Shown here: piece after piece, positions 26,046 through 35,407 of the stretch
Layout of the letters: each line of letters begins with the position of its first letter
How positions within the stretch are numbered: the stretch's first letter is position 1
NCBI RefSeq assembly: GCF_900607235.1
Contig: NZ_LR027848.1
Coordinates: 485,241 to 549,240, forward strand
Source: Olivibacter jilunii
GTDB taxonomy: Bacteria; Bacteroidota; Bacteroidia; Sphingobacteriales; Sphingobacteriaceae
Reading direction: 5' to 3'
DNA: 64,000 nt
Program-made: the position numbers and the translations under genes
Notes under the pieces: generated by a model
Seen by the model: the letters and a program-made list of their open reading frames with translations, nothing else
What the model was told of the DNA's origin: nothing
Database searches by the model: none

Positions 26046-27011
26046 TTAGGTCTTTGCCGGAAATTTTTTATGTTTTCTTTTGCTGAGATTGACAGTTTGT
26101 GGAATTTTGACATAATATCCCGTTCCGTCGTACTCTCTTTTTCTAGGGTGTGCTTTACACGCATCTGAACAACATCCATCCATCTTCCATCCGCATTCGT
26201 CGCATTGGGTAAAATGCTCATTGCATTCAGGATTGGCACAATTGATCATCTTAGTGGTTTGTGTGCCACAATTAAAACAAGTAGATACAACTGAGGGATT
26301 TACGGTGTTCACATCGACCGCCACACGGTTGTCAAAAACATAGCATTTCCCTTCAAAGTCTTTTCCGCCAGCTTCCTTCCCGTATTTTATAATCCCTCCA
26401 TGTAATTGGTATACTTGTTCAAAACCTTCATGCAAGAGTAAAGCAGATGCTTTCTCGCATTTTATTCCGCCGGTACAATAGGTAAGGATCTTCTTGTCTT
26501 TATACTTAGCAAGTTCCTTAATCTTTTCCGGAAATTCCCTAAAGTTTTCAATGTCTAAACGTACTGCGTTTTTGAAATGGCCAACTTTATGTTCGTAATC
26601 AGACCGAACATCTAATACCACTACGTCGTCCCGATCCTTCATTTCAAGAAACTCCTTGGGTTCTAAATGTACACCTGTTTTCTTTGTTGGATCAATTATA
26701 TGCGGGTCTCTCAATCCGGAATGCACAATCTCCGGTTTATACCGACAATGCATCTTAACAAATGAAGGTTCATCCACCTCGTCCACTTTAAAATCTGTCT
26801 TAGCAAAACGAGGATCAGCATGCACGGCATCCATATACGCTTGACATGCTTTCGGTGTACCTGATACTGTTCCGTTCAGTCCTTCATCTGCCACAATAAT
26901 ACGTCCGACAAGTCCTAAAGACTTACAAAAAGCTAGATGGTTTTCGGCAAATTCTTCTGCGTTTTCGATTGGGCTGTAACAATAATACAGCAAGGTTTGA
27001 TATGCTTTCAT
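26046..27011 (-). CDS. trhO: tRNA uridine(34) hydroxylase (rhodanese-like)
   Basis: 321 aa, the usual size for the YceA/TrhO family, which puts an oxygen on U34 of tRNAs in a prephenate-independent route to ho5U. The N-terminal acylphosphatase-like domain (VADEGLNGTVSGTPKAC) precedes a rhodanese domain (VVLDVRSDYEHKVGHFKNA). The active-site loop LTYCTGGIKCEKA has Cys179, the same position as in E. coli. The C terminus carries a cysteine-rich zinc-like tail (CFNCGTQT, CANPEC, CDECG, CCSDACK), common in Bacteroidota homologues. It reads into the PUL regulator with 10 bp between; the linkage is probably incidental but would put the two on one transcript. Confidence 0.93.
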   Translation of the reverse strand: MKAYQTLLYYCYSPIENAEEFAENHLAFCKSLGLVGRIIVADEGLNGTVSGTPKACQAYMDAVHADPRFAKTDFKVDEVDEPSFVKMHCRYKPEIVHSGLRDPHIIDPTKKTGVHLEPKEFLEMKDRDDVVVLDVRSDYEHKVGHFKNAVRLDIENFREFPEKIKELAKYKDKKILTYCTGGIKCEKASALLLHEGFEQVYQLHGGIIKYGKEAGGKDFEGKCYVFDNRVAVDVNTVNPSVVSTCFNCGTQTTKMINCANPECNEHFTQCDECGWKMDGCCSDACKAHPRKREYDGTGYYVKIPQTVNLSKRKHKKFPAKT

Positions 27012-27152
27012 ATGTCATTGATACCGCTGCAAACGGCGTTTAATGTTTTTTAAGGTGCAAAGATAAGAATTATTTGCCTTTTATTGATAGCGAATGACCT
27101 AGTTAGCCTTCATTACAGACTCTTCACAGCTTTGAAACGAATTGCGCTCGTG

Positions 27153-28058
27153 CTATCTCGCATATTGCAAACTGTAAAGTTGCTGAAACGCAGTCGGATT
27201 ATATCCGGCGATATGCTTAAAGAAACGACTAAAATGCGAGCTTGTGTCGAAATTAAGTTTACCGGCGATCTCTTTAACACTTAGGTCTGACGTGGTTAAC
27301 CAATATTTGGCCTCTTCCATGATCCTGCTGTGTATCATATACAATGCCGTTGTTCCTGTATACTCTTTAACCACTTCACTGAGATATTTTGCGGTCACGA
27401 AAAGGTGCTCCGCGTACTCCTGAACAGTTCTTTTGGTTAAGAAATGATCATCAATAAGTCGTTTAAATTTATTGACCAGCTGCTGCTGCCGCGAAGGCAA
27501 AGTCAGTGCCTTGGCCGAAACATGCGTACTGGCGCGACTCGTTTCCAGAAGAAGTTCAATAAACAGCAGTCGCAACATCTTATCGCGAAACAACTTACTG
27601 TTGTGATATTCTTGATGTAGTCGCTTGAAAGTTATCTGAATGGTAGCAAAATTAGGCTTAGTTAACGTGCATATAGCGGGTTCATCAAAACCATTCACCA
27701 ATACATTTTCAATCAATGGCTCTTGAAAAACTGCATTAATAATAAAATCCTTCTTAAAAAGAATAATATAGCTCTGGATATCGGCTGTCAGTGATTCAAA
27801 CACTGTTGCCGGTGTCAGTTTAATAAGATACAGCGTCCCCGGGGCTAGCTTAAATGAATAATTTTCCATATTGACTATTCCCTCTCCTCTAAGATTTAGA
27901 ATAAGAGACATGTATTCATGTAAATGAAAATTAGATAAACTTGTTAAGGTATTTCGGTTAGCCTGCATGACAATAAAGTGGGGGTTTTTGTCCACTGCGG
28001 AGTTGAAAGCAGGATCGTTCTTCTCAGTTATTACTAATTTATTTAAGGAATTGCTCAT
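27153..28058 (-). CDS. AraC-family transcriptional regulator
   Basis: 301 aa. Residues 1-170 form a cupin-type ligand domain (HFIVMQANRNTLTSLSNFHLHEYMSLILNLRGEG, with LAPGTLYLIKLTPATVF). The C-terminal two-helix-turn-helix HTH_18 region is clear: FVTAKYLSEVVKEYTGTTALY, IMEEAKYWLTTSDLSVKEIAGKLNFDTSSHFSRFFKHIAGYNPTAF. The ligand is not predictable. It stands alone between trhO and a small beta-barrel gene, with about 140-170 bp gaps each side. No operator for it was identified. Confidence 0.93.
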   Translation of the reverse strand: MSNSLNKLVITEKNDPAFNSAVDKNPHFIVMQANRNTLTSLSNFHLHEYMSLILNLRGEGIVNMENYSFKLAPGTLYLIKLTPATVFESLTADIQSYIILFKKDFIINAVFQEPLIENVLVNGFDEPAICTLTKPNFATIQITFKRLHQEYHNSKLFRDKMLRLLFIELLLETSRASTHVSAKALTLPSRQQQLVNKFKRLIDDHFLTKRTVQEYAEHLFVTAKYLSEVVKEYTGTTALYMIHSRIMEEAKYWLTTSDLSVKEIAGKLNFDTSSHFSRFFKHIAGYNPTAFQQLYSLQYAR

Positions 28059-28153
28059 ATATTACCTTTTGATCATGCAAAGCAAAGCATATCCTATCGT
28101 AACAAGGTAAATTGAATATCATATTAACATAGGTTTAATGTCAAAAACAGGCA

Positions 28154-28182
28154 AAAAAAACCTGTTTCCAAAAGGAAACAGG
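28154..28182 (-). terminator. Rho-independent terminator after the small beta-barrel gene
   Basis: CCTGTTTCC (28161-28169) pairs with GGAAACAGG (28174-28182) around AAAA. Read on the minus strand it is followed by a run of eight U (A run at 28154-28160). Strong intrinsic terminator. Confidence 0.85.
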
Positions 28183-28225
28183 CCAAATTTAAAATAAACA
28201 AAAATCACTAAGCATCTAGGGGTTC

Positions 28226-28780
28226 TTACAAACCGAAACCATAAGCTATCCGTAAACCAAAGAAGTTATTGCTACTTCCATTGTCTGTAAATTTGCTATT
28301 ACCTTGAAAACGTACACCCGCATCCAAGTAGCTTTTACCACCTAAATTGAATTGATAGCCTACTTGTGGTGCATAGGCAAATGTAGCAGATTTAGTGGCG
28401 CCTATATCGTCTTTGTTTGTTAAGAAAGACACCCCAGCTTCGCCTTGAACATAAAAGTTCCCGACAGGAAAATATTTCAAGCCTGCTTTTACAGGAAGCA
28501 ATTGTAAGTCTTCGCCGGAAATGCCATTGAAATCTTTTGCAAAGAAATTACTGAATCCTGCATTCAGGGTTACGTATAAATCATTTTTCAGGATCGGGTA
28601 TTCAGCTTGTATTGAACCTCCCACGCTCCAATCATAAGCATCTCCGAAATCTCCTACCGGTAAACCAAACTCCGGTCCAACGCTTAGACGAAAGCCTTCG
28701 CGGTCTTGCGCCTTAGCAGAAAATGTAAGCAAAGTTAATGCAGCTAATATAAATGTACTCAGTTTAATTGCCTTTTTCAT
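28226..28780 (-). CDS. Small outer-membrane beta-barrel protein
   Basis: 184 aa with signal peptide (KLSTFILAALTLLTFSAKAQ). Eight alternating strands can be picked out, from FRLSVGPEFGLPVGDF through QAEYPILKNDLYVTLNAGF, VKAGLKYFPVGNFYVQGEAGV, FAYAPQVGYQFNLGGKSYLDAGVRFQG to FFGLRIAYGFGL with its C-terminal aromatic-Gly end typical of barrel insertion. It is an OmpW/porin-like small barrel of unknown cargo. A promoter and terminator of its own (28894-28924, 28154-28182) make it a single-gene unit. Confidence 0.78.
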   Translation of the reverse strand: MKKAIKLSTFILAALTLLTFSAKAQDREGFRLSVGPEFGLPVGDFGDAYDWSVGGSIQAEYPILKNDLYVTLNAGFSNFFAKDFNGISGEDLQLLPVKAGLKYFPVGNFYVQGEAGVSFLTNKDDIGATKSATFAYAPQVGYQFNLGGKSYLDAGVRFQGNSKFTDNGSSNNFFGLRIAYGFGL

Positions 28781-29101
28781 GTTTTTAAAATTAATTGTAA
28801 GTTTTTCTCATTATTGTTACTAAGAAGTTGATAGCGTCTTTCTATCCAAAAAAATTGCTGCTTAATGATTCTTATTAATTTGTTTTTACAACACAAAAGT
28901 AGTTTGACAAATCAGCGCCATCAATTCCAAAAGGTCGGATTATGGAACCAATTTTTCGGCTAAATGAAATAATGGATATGAATTTGGAAGCGTCAGGCAT
29001 AAAAAGTTGATATCGAAGAGCCGATGCAAACGAAATATAACAACTAATTAACAGCAACTTAACAATATAAATGTTACTTTGTATACAAAGTTTATACTTT
29101 G
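28781..29101. promoter_or_regulatory. Divergent control region between beta-barrel gene and LpxH-like gene
   Basis: On the minus strand TACTTTTG (28901-28894) fits the -7 consensus exactly and TTG (28924-28922) is 20 nt upstream, a good promoter for the barrel gene with a leader of about 105 nt. On the plus side a perfect 16-bp palindrome ACTTTGTATACAAAGT (29076-29091) lies 10 nt before the LpxH-like ATG and contains TTACTTTG, a near -7 match. Confidence 0.6.
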
Positions 29102-29950
29102 ATGTCAAAACGTGCAATAGAGCTGGTGGTTATCTCAGATGTTCATCTTGGGACCTACGGATGTCACGCTAAAGAGCTCCTAAATTACCTCAAGAGCATT
29201 AAACCTGAAAGAATCATATTAAACGGCGATATCATTGATATCTGGCAATTTAGCAAACGTTACTGGCCGGAAAGCCATATGAAGGTGGTCCGTAAGCTGC
29301 TCAAATTTGTAGCCGAAGGTATCCCTGTTCATTATCTGACGGGCAACCACGATGAAATGCTTCGAAAATTTGCTGATTTCAATCTTGGCTCTCTGCAGCT
29401 TAGCAATAAATTGGTACTTCCGTTATCAAACGGCAAAGCCTGGATATTCCATGGTGATATCTTTGATGTAACCATGCAGCACTCAAAATGGCTAGCACGC
29501 TTAGGTGCCATTGGCTATGATTCACTGATCTTGCTTAACAGCTTTGTAAACTGGTGTTTAGTTAAAATGGGCAGGGGAAAGATGAGTTTTTCCAAGAAAA
29601 TCAAAGCAAGTTTTAAAGATGCTGTTAAGTTTATCAACAACTTCGAAACGATCTCTGCCGAGCTAGCCATTGAAAAGGGATATCAATATGTGGTTTGTGG
29701 CCACATACACCAACCGGAAATAAAGGAAATAGAAACAGAAAATGGCACGGTGACTTATTTAAACTCCGGCGACTGGGTTGAGAACCTGACTGCCTTGGAA
29801 TACAACAAAGGCAAGTGGGAGATTTACCGTTACAGCAAAGATGAAATGGCAAATACTGCATCAGAGGAGATTGATCCTTTTGAAAGTGAAGACCTAAATG
29901 AAAAACTGAACGTAAACAAGTTGTTGGCGCTATTGAAAGCTGAAGGTTAA
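29102..29950 (+). CDS. UDP-2,3-diacylglucosamine diphosphatase (LpxH-like metallophosphoesterase)
   Basis: 282 aa from ATG 29102; the TTG one codon earlier is not needed. It carries the calcineurin-like metal-binding motifs SDVHLG (residues 11-16), ILNGDIIDIW, TGNHDE and CGHIHQP, with a further histidine in FHGDIFDV. Membrane-associated enzymes of this type cleave UDP-2,3-diacylglucosamine to lipid X in lipid A synthesis. The YbbF/LpxH subgroup assignment follows from the GNHDE spacing and the C-terminal hydrophobic insert (LILLNSFVNWCLVKMG). Other Bacteroidota paralogues have uncharacterised substrates, so the exact substrate is moderately supported. It is followed by a DUF6427-like gene. 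Confidence 0.82.
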   Translation: MSKRAIELVVISDVHLGTYGCHAKELLNYLKSIKPERIILNGDIIDIWQFSKRYWPESHMKVVRKLLKFVAEGIPVHYLTGNHDEMLRKFADFNLGSLQLSNKLVLPLSNGKAWIFHGDIFDVTMQHSKWLARLGAIGYDSLILLNSFVNWCLVKMGRGKMSFSKKIKASFKDAVKFINNFETISAELAIEKGYQYVVCGHIHQPEIKEIETENGTVTYLNSGDWVENLTALEYNKGKWEIYRYSKDEMANTASEEIDPFESEDLNEKLNVNKLLALLKAEG

Positions 29951-30012
29951 GAATCCCCAATGCTTGAAGTCTGTCTCTCCTTTTTCAACGGATATCCTTC
30001 TAACGTGACAGC

Positions 30013-30043
30013 TTTTTACTTTTACTTTTTACTTTTTACTTTG
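30013..30043. repeat. TTTTTAC simple repeat
   Basis: Four near-identical units TTTTTAC, TTTTAC, TTTTTAC, TTTTTAC in a row, then TTTG. It lies in the gap between the LpxH-like gene and the DUF6427-like gene. The end TTACTTTG resembles a -7 box but sits in a low-complexity tract. Confidence 0.5.
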
Positions 30044-30094
30044 ATTACACTAATATTGTAGTTCTATACAGATAGGTAAAAAGCAAAACAGGTA

Positions 30095-31075
30095 ATGATC
30101 AATTTATTTAGAAAATTTACTCCCTCTAATCTTCTATTTTTAATAATCATCGCCTGCTTCCTTTGTATAGGGGCTTTTATTCACATGCCGGAATCGTTCC
30201 ATCCGATTCTTTTTGAGCAAGCTATTATGACGTTTGTGAAAAACGCAAACGATTTAACATTTACGCCTTTAGCAAGTATTCTCCTCACCCTAGTGATTAC
30301 CATTGCGCAAGCGCTGTTATTAAATCGGATCGTCGACAATCATAATTTACTGGGTAGACCCACTTTTTTGCCTGCGTTAATGTACGTAACAACCGCCAGT
30401 CTTTTACTGCCCTTTCTCGCTTTAACTCCTACACTCATCTGTAATTTTTTATTGATCTGGATGATCGATAAATTGCTGAAAACCTATCATCGTGCGGAAG
30501 TAAAATCTACCCTATACGATTTAGGCATGTTGGTTGCGCTCGGAACCTTATTCTATTTTCCTTTCATCCTCATGTTCTTGCTTTTATGGATAGCACTCAT
30601 TATTTTCAGACCTTTTGATTGGCGCGAATGGATTGCCGGACTGCTTGGCTTTATAACCATCTACTTTTTACTGGGCATCATTTATCTTTGGAAGGATCGC
30701 ATTAATGATTTTTACGCCATCTGGAAGCCTTTAACCAACCCAATTCCCACATCATTTCATATTGAGCTTTATGATTATTGGGTGTTAATGCCCTTGGCCC
30801 TGGTTTTGATTCTCTTTTTAAATACCCTGAGAGAAAACTTTTATAAAAGCATTGTCCATGTAAGAAAATCCTTTCAACTGCTGTTTTTTATGTTTCTGTT
30901 CGGCATTTTCTCTTATTATTTGAAAGCCGATGCACCGCAATATCATTTTTTAATATGCGCACCGCCTATCTCTATTTATATGGCCTACTATTTTAATTTC
31001 GCGAAAACCAGTTGGTTTTATGAAAGCGTATACGCTATTTTAGTCATTGCCATTTTATACTTTCAACTTTTTTAA
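30095..31075 (+). CDS. Polytopic membrane protein, DUF6427-like
   Basis: 326 aa with about eight transmembrane helices, among them FLIIIACFLCIGAFI, LASILLTLVITIAQALLL, TASLLLPFLALTPTLI, FYFPFILMFLLLWIALIIF, WIAGLLGFITIYFLLGIIY, LMPLALVLILFL and SFQLLFFMFLFGIFSYYL. The NLLFLIIIACFL opening and the FRPFDWREWIAGLLG motif are what I recall of DUF6427, a Bacteroidota family of unknown function; I am fairly but not fully sure. It is not co-directional with an obvious partner other than the OMP gene 118 bp downstream. Confidence 0.7.
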   Translation: MINLFRKFTPSNLLFLIIIACFLCIGAFIHMPESFHPILFEQAIMTFVKNANDLTFTPLASILLTLVITIAQALLLNRIVDNHNLLGRPTFLPALMYVTTASLLLPFLALTPTLICNFLLIWMIDKLLKTYHRAEVKSTLYDLGMLVALGTLFYFPFILMFLLLWIALIIFRPFDWREWIAGLLGFITIYFLLGIIYLWKDRINDFYAIWKPLTNPIPTSFHIELYDYWVLMPLALVLILFLNTLRENFYKSIVHVRKSFQLLFFMFLFGIFSYYLKADAPQYHFLICAPPISIYMAYYFNFAKTSWFYESVYAILVIAILYFQLF

Positions 31076-31141
31076 CCAAGTAAAACTGTTTGTTTTAACC
31101 TTTTTTAACAAAAACACCCCACTTCACAACTAAAAAATAAA

Positions 31142-31149
31142 TAGCTTTG
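31142..31149 (+). promoter_or_regulatory. Candidate -7 box for the OMP-lptC genes
   Basis: TAGCTTTG is a perfect TAnnTTTG and lies 45 nt before the ATG at 31194. No matching -33 TTG at the right distance, so support is partial. Confidence 0.35.
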
Positions 31150-31193
31150 CAGTCTTGAATTGACATATATAGCTTCATGAACAGTAGATCCGC

Positions 31194-32507
31194 ATGAGAT
31201 TACACATTAAGAAATACCTTTATATCATTGGAATATGCGTTAGTGCAACCGCTAGTGCACAATCGAACAGCAGCTCACCTTATTCGGCATTTGGGCTAGG
31301 CGCTTTAAGGGGCGACCAATTACCGCAATACAGGGCAATGGGTGGACTGTCAACAGGGGTGCGTAGTTTAGGAGGCTATAGCAATATTAACGTAGCCAAT
31401 CCGGCCGCCTATTCCAGCATTCGCCTATCAACGTTTGATATCGGAGCTTACATGAACAGAACCATCCTTGAAAAAGGAGGAAACAGTGAAGCAAGCGGAA
31501 ATTTTGCTTTAAATCATATTAATTTTGCCATTCCTTTAAGTCAGCGTTCTGCCTTTAGTTTTGGCCTTATGCCCTTTTCGGATATGGGCTATAACTATGC
31601 CTCGCCTATGTCATTCGGCTCCGGAGATACAACACGGGCGAACAGAGCTTTTGCGGGTGAAGGCGGTCTCAGTAAAGCTTATATTGGATACGGGGTACAG
31701 ATCGGCAAATACTTCAGTGTGGGAGCGAATGTATCGTATTTGTTCGGAAAACTAAATAATATTAGTGGAATCGAATATCCTAACCAACTAGGAGCTACTA
31801 ATTCGAGAATTGAGAATAAACGGGATATTAACGGCTTTAATTACGATTTAGGTCTTCAATATCACACCACCTTGAATGAAAAAACGCTCCTAACACTTGG
31901 CTATACCAACAGTTTGGGCACTAAGCTTAATTCTACTGCTTCCGAAATTGTAACACGTATATCGAGCAATATATCTGACGGTACGATCAATTCGGTTTTG
32001 GATACCGTATCTTCTTATTTTGGTAATGAAGAAAAGATAACACTCCCTATGCGCCATAGCTTTGGCTTCAGTATTAACCGTGCTAATAAATGGTTACTAG
32101 GCGCTGATCTTCGTTATGCTAAGTGGTCCGATTATAAAGATGGATCTGTCCTGGACGATCAAACGAAATTCAAAGACAGTTACGGGGCTAGCCTTGGAGG
32201 CCAATGGACTCCTGATATTACTTCTATTCGCTACTGGAACGTGGTTGATTACCGTTTCGGATTACGCTATGATAAAACCTATTTAAATCTAAACGGGCAA
32301 GACATAAAGGATATGGCCGTTAGTCTGGGCTTAGGGCTTCCCATCCGGGCACAGTCGGGTATTCAAGCTTATTACAAAATCAACCTGACAGCGGAATACG
32401 GACAAAGAGGAACCCTAACCAATAACCTGGTTAAGGAAAGGTATTTTAATTTTACCGTTTCTTTTATGTTGAACGATCGTTGGTTCCAGCGGTATCGATA
32501 CGACTAA
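31194..32507 (+). CDS. Outer-membrane protein of unknown role upstream of lptC
   Basis: 437 aa with signal peptide (IIGICVSATASAQ). It has the pattern of a FadL/PorP-like beta-barrel: SSPYSAFGLGALRGDQLPQYRAMGGLS, then strands ending INFAIPLSQRSAFSFGLMPFSD, IGYGVQIGKYFSVGANVSYLFG, LGLQYHTTLNEKTLLTLGY, FGFSINRANKWLLGADLRYAKW. The N-terminal glycine-rich YRAMGGLSTGVRSLGG segment is the plug-like signature seen in Bacteroidota genes that precede lptC. No function is assigned. Its neighbours (lptC, PpiD-like isomerase) suggest a role in outer-membrane assembly. Confidence 0.72.
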   Translation: MRLHIKKYLYIIGICVSATASAQSNSSSPYSAFGLGALRGDQLPQYRAMGGLSTGVRSLGGYSNINVANPAAYSSIRLSTFDIGAYMNRTILEKGGNSEASGNFALNHINFAIPLSQRSAFSFGLMPFSDMGYNYASPMSFGSGDTTRANRAFAGEGGLSKAYIGYGVQIGKYFSVGANVSYLFGKLNNISGIEYPNQLGATNSRIENKRDINGFNYDLGLQYHTTLNEKTLLTLGYTNSLGTKLNSTASEIVTRISSNISDGTINSVLDTVSSYFGNEEKITLPMRHSFGFSINRANKWLLGADLRYAKWSDYKDGSVLDDQTKFKDSYGASLGGQWTPDITSIRYWNVVDYRFGLRYDKTYLNLNGQDIKDMAVSLGLGLPIRAQSGIQAYYKINLTAEYGQRGTLTNNLVKERYFNFTVSFMLNDRWFQRYRYD

Positions 32508-32581
32508 GCAAAGAGAATGGGGCAAATGAAATGTATTTGGTGACTCATCAATTAATCTATAGGTTCCAAAAAAGACAAGCC

Positions 32582-33142
32582 ATGGTTTTTAAACAAACCA
32601 TGGTTTCGTTGTTTTTTGCTGTCTTATTCCTGTGTTCTTGCGAAAATGACCTGAAGGATGTCGAGCGCATAGCGAACATTAATGCTGAAGAACCGATTGA
32701 TGTCTCTTATGGTGTTACCGTCATTTACAGTGATTCGGCGGTCGTAAAAGCTAAGTTGATTTCCAGCAAAATGATTAAGCATAATGTAGATAGTCCCTTT
32801 TACGAGTTCCCAAAAGATGTGCTTTTGATCTTTTATGATAAAAACAAAAAAGAGGAGAGAAGAGTCACCTCTAACTATGGTCTATACTTTGAAAAGAAAA
32901 ACCTGGTCGAATTGAGGCATAACGTGGTTGTTACCATGGCTGATGGAACGATCTTCAAATCGGAAGAACTTTTTTGGGATAACGATAAACGGATTTTCTT
33001 CAATAAACTGCCATTGACCATCACCAGTCCTGATGGAAGTATATTGGAAGGGAACTTCTTCGAGGCTGATGAAAATTTTGAACACCGGAAAATAAACGGG
33101 GCAAGGGGAGTATACAATTTAAAAGAAGGTGATGGATTATGA
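32582..33142 (+). CDS. lptC: LPS export periplasmic protein LptC (lipoprotein form)
   Basis: 186 aa from ATG 32582, giving the lipobox SLFFAVLFLCSC; the longer frame from 32480 would overlap the preceding gene. The family core is DVSYGVTVIYSDSAVVKAKL ... YEFPKDVLLIFYDKNKKEERRVTSNYGLYFEKKNLVELRHNVVV, with the LptC beta-jellyroll strands and the NGARGVYNL end. It would bridge the inner-membrane LptBFG complex to LptA. Bacteroidota LptC is often a lipoprotein rather than a single-pass membrane protein, as here. It reads 74 nt after the OMP gene and 137 bp before ppiD. Confidence 0.85.
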   Translation: MVFKQTMVSLFFAVLFLCSCENDLKDVERIANINAEEPIDVSYGVTVIYSDSAVVKAKLISSKMIKHNVDSPFYEFPKDVLLIFYDKNKKEERRVTSNYGLYFEKKNLVELRHNVVVTMADGTIFKSEELFWDNDKRIFFNKLPLTITSPDGSILEGNFFEADENFEHRKINGARGVYNLKEGDGL

Positions 33143-33279
33143 CAATACTCCATCGCAAATACTTTTTTTATTGTTAAAAATTGTATCTTGCGCCCTCATT
33201 TAAAAATTTGTTGAATTTTTATTTTAAATACTTATAATAAAGAACTTAAAACCTTCAATCAAAATAGTATAAAGAGCAT

Positions 33280-35385
33280 ATGGGATTAATGACCTTTTTG
33301 CGAAACCGCGCGGGAATAATCATTGTAGTAATTATCGGTTTAGCAATCGTAGCATTTTTATTAGGCGACGTTATCCGCTTCGGCACCCCGTTTTGGGCAT
33401 CTCATCAAAATGAGGTGGGTAATATAGATGGCGAATCTATATCGTATACGGATTTCAATAATCAAGTGGAACAAAGCATCAACAATATGCGCCAGCAAAT
33501 GGGGGGCAATATGAGTCCACAAATGACATCCTATGCGGTTGAAGATGCATGGAATCAAAACTTAAGACGGCTATTACTCGACAAAGAACTCGAGCGTATT
33601 GGTCTGGGTGTAGGAAAGAACGAGTTGCAAGATATGGTAACCGGTAAAAATCCATCACCGATGATTGCGCAGAATTTCGGCAATCCACAGACCGGAGAAA
33701 TAGATCGCAATCAATTGAACCAATTTCTTGCCAATGTTGCAAAAGAACCTGCAAATAGCGAGCTAAGTAGACAGTGGGGTACTTTTTTGGAAGCCATGAG
33801 AGATAACCGTCTACAGCAGAAATATAACAACCTGGTACAAAACAGTGTTTACGTAACTTCCTTAGAAGCAACCGAAGATTATAATCAACGGAATAAAATT
33901 GCCAATTTTAGCTACGTTTTGTTAGATTATGCCTCCATACCCGACAAAGACATCAAGTTAACGGACGCTGATTATCAAAATTACTACAACGAACACAAGG
34001 CCGCTTTCAAGAATCAGATGGAAACGCGTTCTTTTGATTACGTTGTATTTAATGCGCAACCAACCGCACAAGATACGGCTTTAGCCAAGGAAACGATTAC
34101 TAAACTAACGGAAGAATTGGCCAAGTCTACCAATGACTCGTTGTTTGCTGTATCCAACTCGGAGCAAAAGAGACCCGTTTCTTACATAAAGAAAGGAACC
34201 TTGAGCCCTGCTTTGGATTCACTGGTATTTAGCGCGGCTAAAGGTTCAACTGTAGGGCCTGTATATTCGAACGGTGTCTACGAGTCTGCAAAAATATTGG
34301 ATGTACGCAATAGTCCGGATTCGGTCACCGCACGCCATATTTTATTAAATCCTGCAACAGAAGGCGGAGTTGATAAGGCAATGGCAAAAGCAGACTCCAT
34401 CAAAAACCTTATTCTAAAGGGAGGTAACTTTGCTGCACTGGCAGTGGAATTTGGTACGGACGGAACAAAAGATAATGGCGGCGAATTAGGTACATTCGCT
34501 AGAGGTAGCATGATCCCTGCTTTCGAAAATGCTGTTTTTGATGCAAAACCAGGTGATGTATTCGTTCTAAACACACAATATGGTGTGCATATCATTAAGG
34601 TAGACGCACAAAAAGGGATGTCTAAAGTGGTAAAGGCAGCTATTATCGATAAAAGCGTGAGTAGTAGCAATGAGACGTTAAGAGCAGCTTATAGCAAAGC
34701 ATCCGACTTCTTTGGAAAAGCAAATAGCCAAAACTTTGCTGAAGAGGCCAAAAAGGCGGGTTTGACCGTAGAACATGCGGATAACATTACGCCCATGCAA
34801 GGCTATCTGCCTAACCTTGAAACACCAAGGGAAGTGATTAAGTGGGCTTTCAAAGCCGAAAAAGGCGATTTAACGGACAAGGTCTACGAGCTTGACAATC
34901 AATATGTGATTGCTAAATTGACTAATATTCGCCCCAAAGGACAGTTGTCTTTGGAGGATGTGAAGAAAGAAATCGAACCGGCAGTATTAAATAAGGTAAA
35001 GGCCACAAAGCTAGCACAGAAGTTGAACGATGCTCTTCAAGGCGCAAAATCAATTGACCAGATAGCACAAAAAGTTGGAAAAACACCGAAAGCGGAACAA
35101 AACATCGTTTTTGCAAACCCGATATTACCGGGGGTTGCACAGGAGAATAAAGTGGTAGGTACGGTTTTCGGATTACAACCGAAGCAGCTATCTAAGCCAA
35201 TCGAAGGAAATCAAGGTGTATATGTGGTACAGGTTACTGACTTCGTAAATCCTCCTGCCTTAGATAAAGTTGATCAACAAAAGCAACAAGTTAGACAACA
35301 ACTGAGACAACGGGCTTCCAATCAATCCTTCCAAGCTTTATTAGATAAAGCAGACATTAAGGATAATCGCGTGAGGTTCTACTAA
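33280..35385 (+). CDS. PpiD/SurA-type peptidylprolyl isomerase
   Basis: 701 aa. One N-terminal transmembrane helix (AGIIIVVIIGLAIVAFLLGDVI), then a SurA-like N domain (NEVGNIDGESISYTDFNNQVEQ), a long linker, a parvulin domain at about 345-450 (VTARHILLNP, NFAALAVEFGTDG, GGELGTFARGSMIPAFENAVF, QYGVHIIKV), and a C-terminal helical chaperone part. The layout matches E. coli PpiD (623 aa), a periplasmic folding factor. Downstream terminator at 35408. It follows lptC by 137 bp and may be co-transcribed. Confidence 0.92.
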   Translation: MGLMTFLRNRAGIIIVVIIGLAIVAFLLGDVIRFGTPFWASHQNEVGNIDGESISYTDFNNQVEQSINNMRQQMGGNMSPQMTSYAVEDAWNQNLRRLLLDKELERIGLGVGKNELQDMVTGKNPSPMIAQNFGNPQTGEIDRNQLNQFLANVAKEPANSELSRQWGTFLEAMRDNRLQQKYNNLVQNSVYVTSLEATEDYNQRNKIANFSYVLLDYASIPDKDIKLTDADYQNYYNEHKAAFKNQMETRSFDYVVFNAQPTAQDTALAKETITKLTEELAKSTNDSLFAVSNSEQKRPVSYIKKGTLSPALDSLVFSAAKGSTVGPVYSNGVYESAKILDVRNSPDSVTARHILLNPATEGGVDKAMAKADSIKNLILKGGNFAALAVEFGTDGTKDNGGELGTFARGSMIPAFENAVFDAKPGDVFVLNTQYGVHIIKVDAQKGMSKVVKAAIIDKSVSSSNETLRAAYSKASDFFGKANSQNFAEEAKKAGLTVEHADNITPMQGYLPNLETPREVIKWAFKAEKGDLTDKVYELDNQYVIAKLTNIRPKGQLSLEDVKKEIEPAVLNKVKATKLAQKLNDALQGAKSIDQIAQKVGKTPKAEQNIVFANPILPGVAQENKVVGTVFGLQPKQLSKPIEGNQGVYVVQVTDFVNPPALDKVDQQKQQVRQQLRQRASNQSFQALLDKADIKDNRVRFY

Positions 35386-35407
35386 AATTATTTATTCATA
35401 CCTTTGT

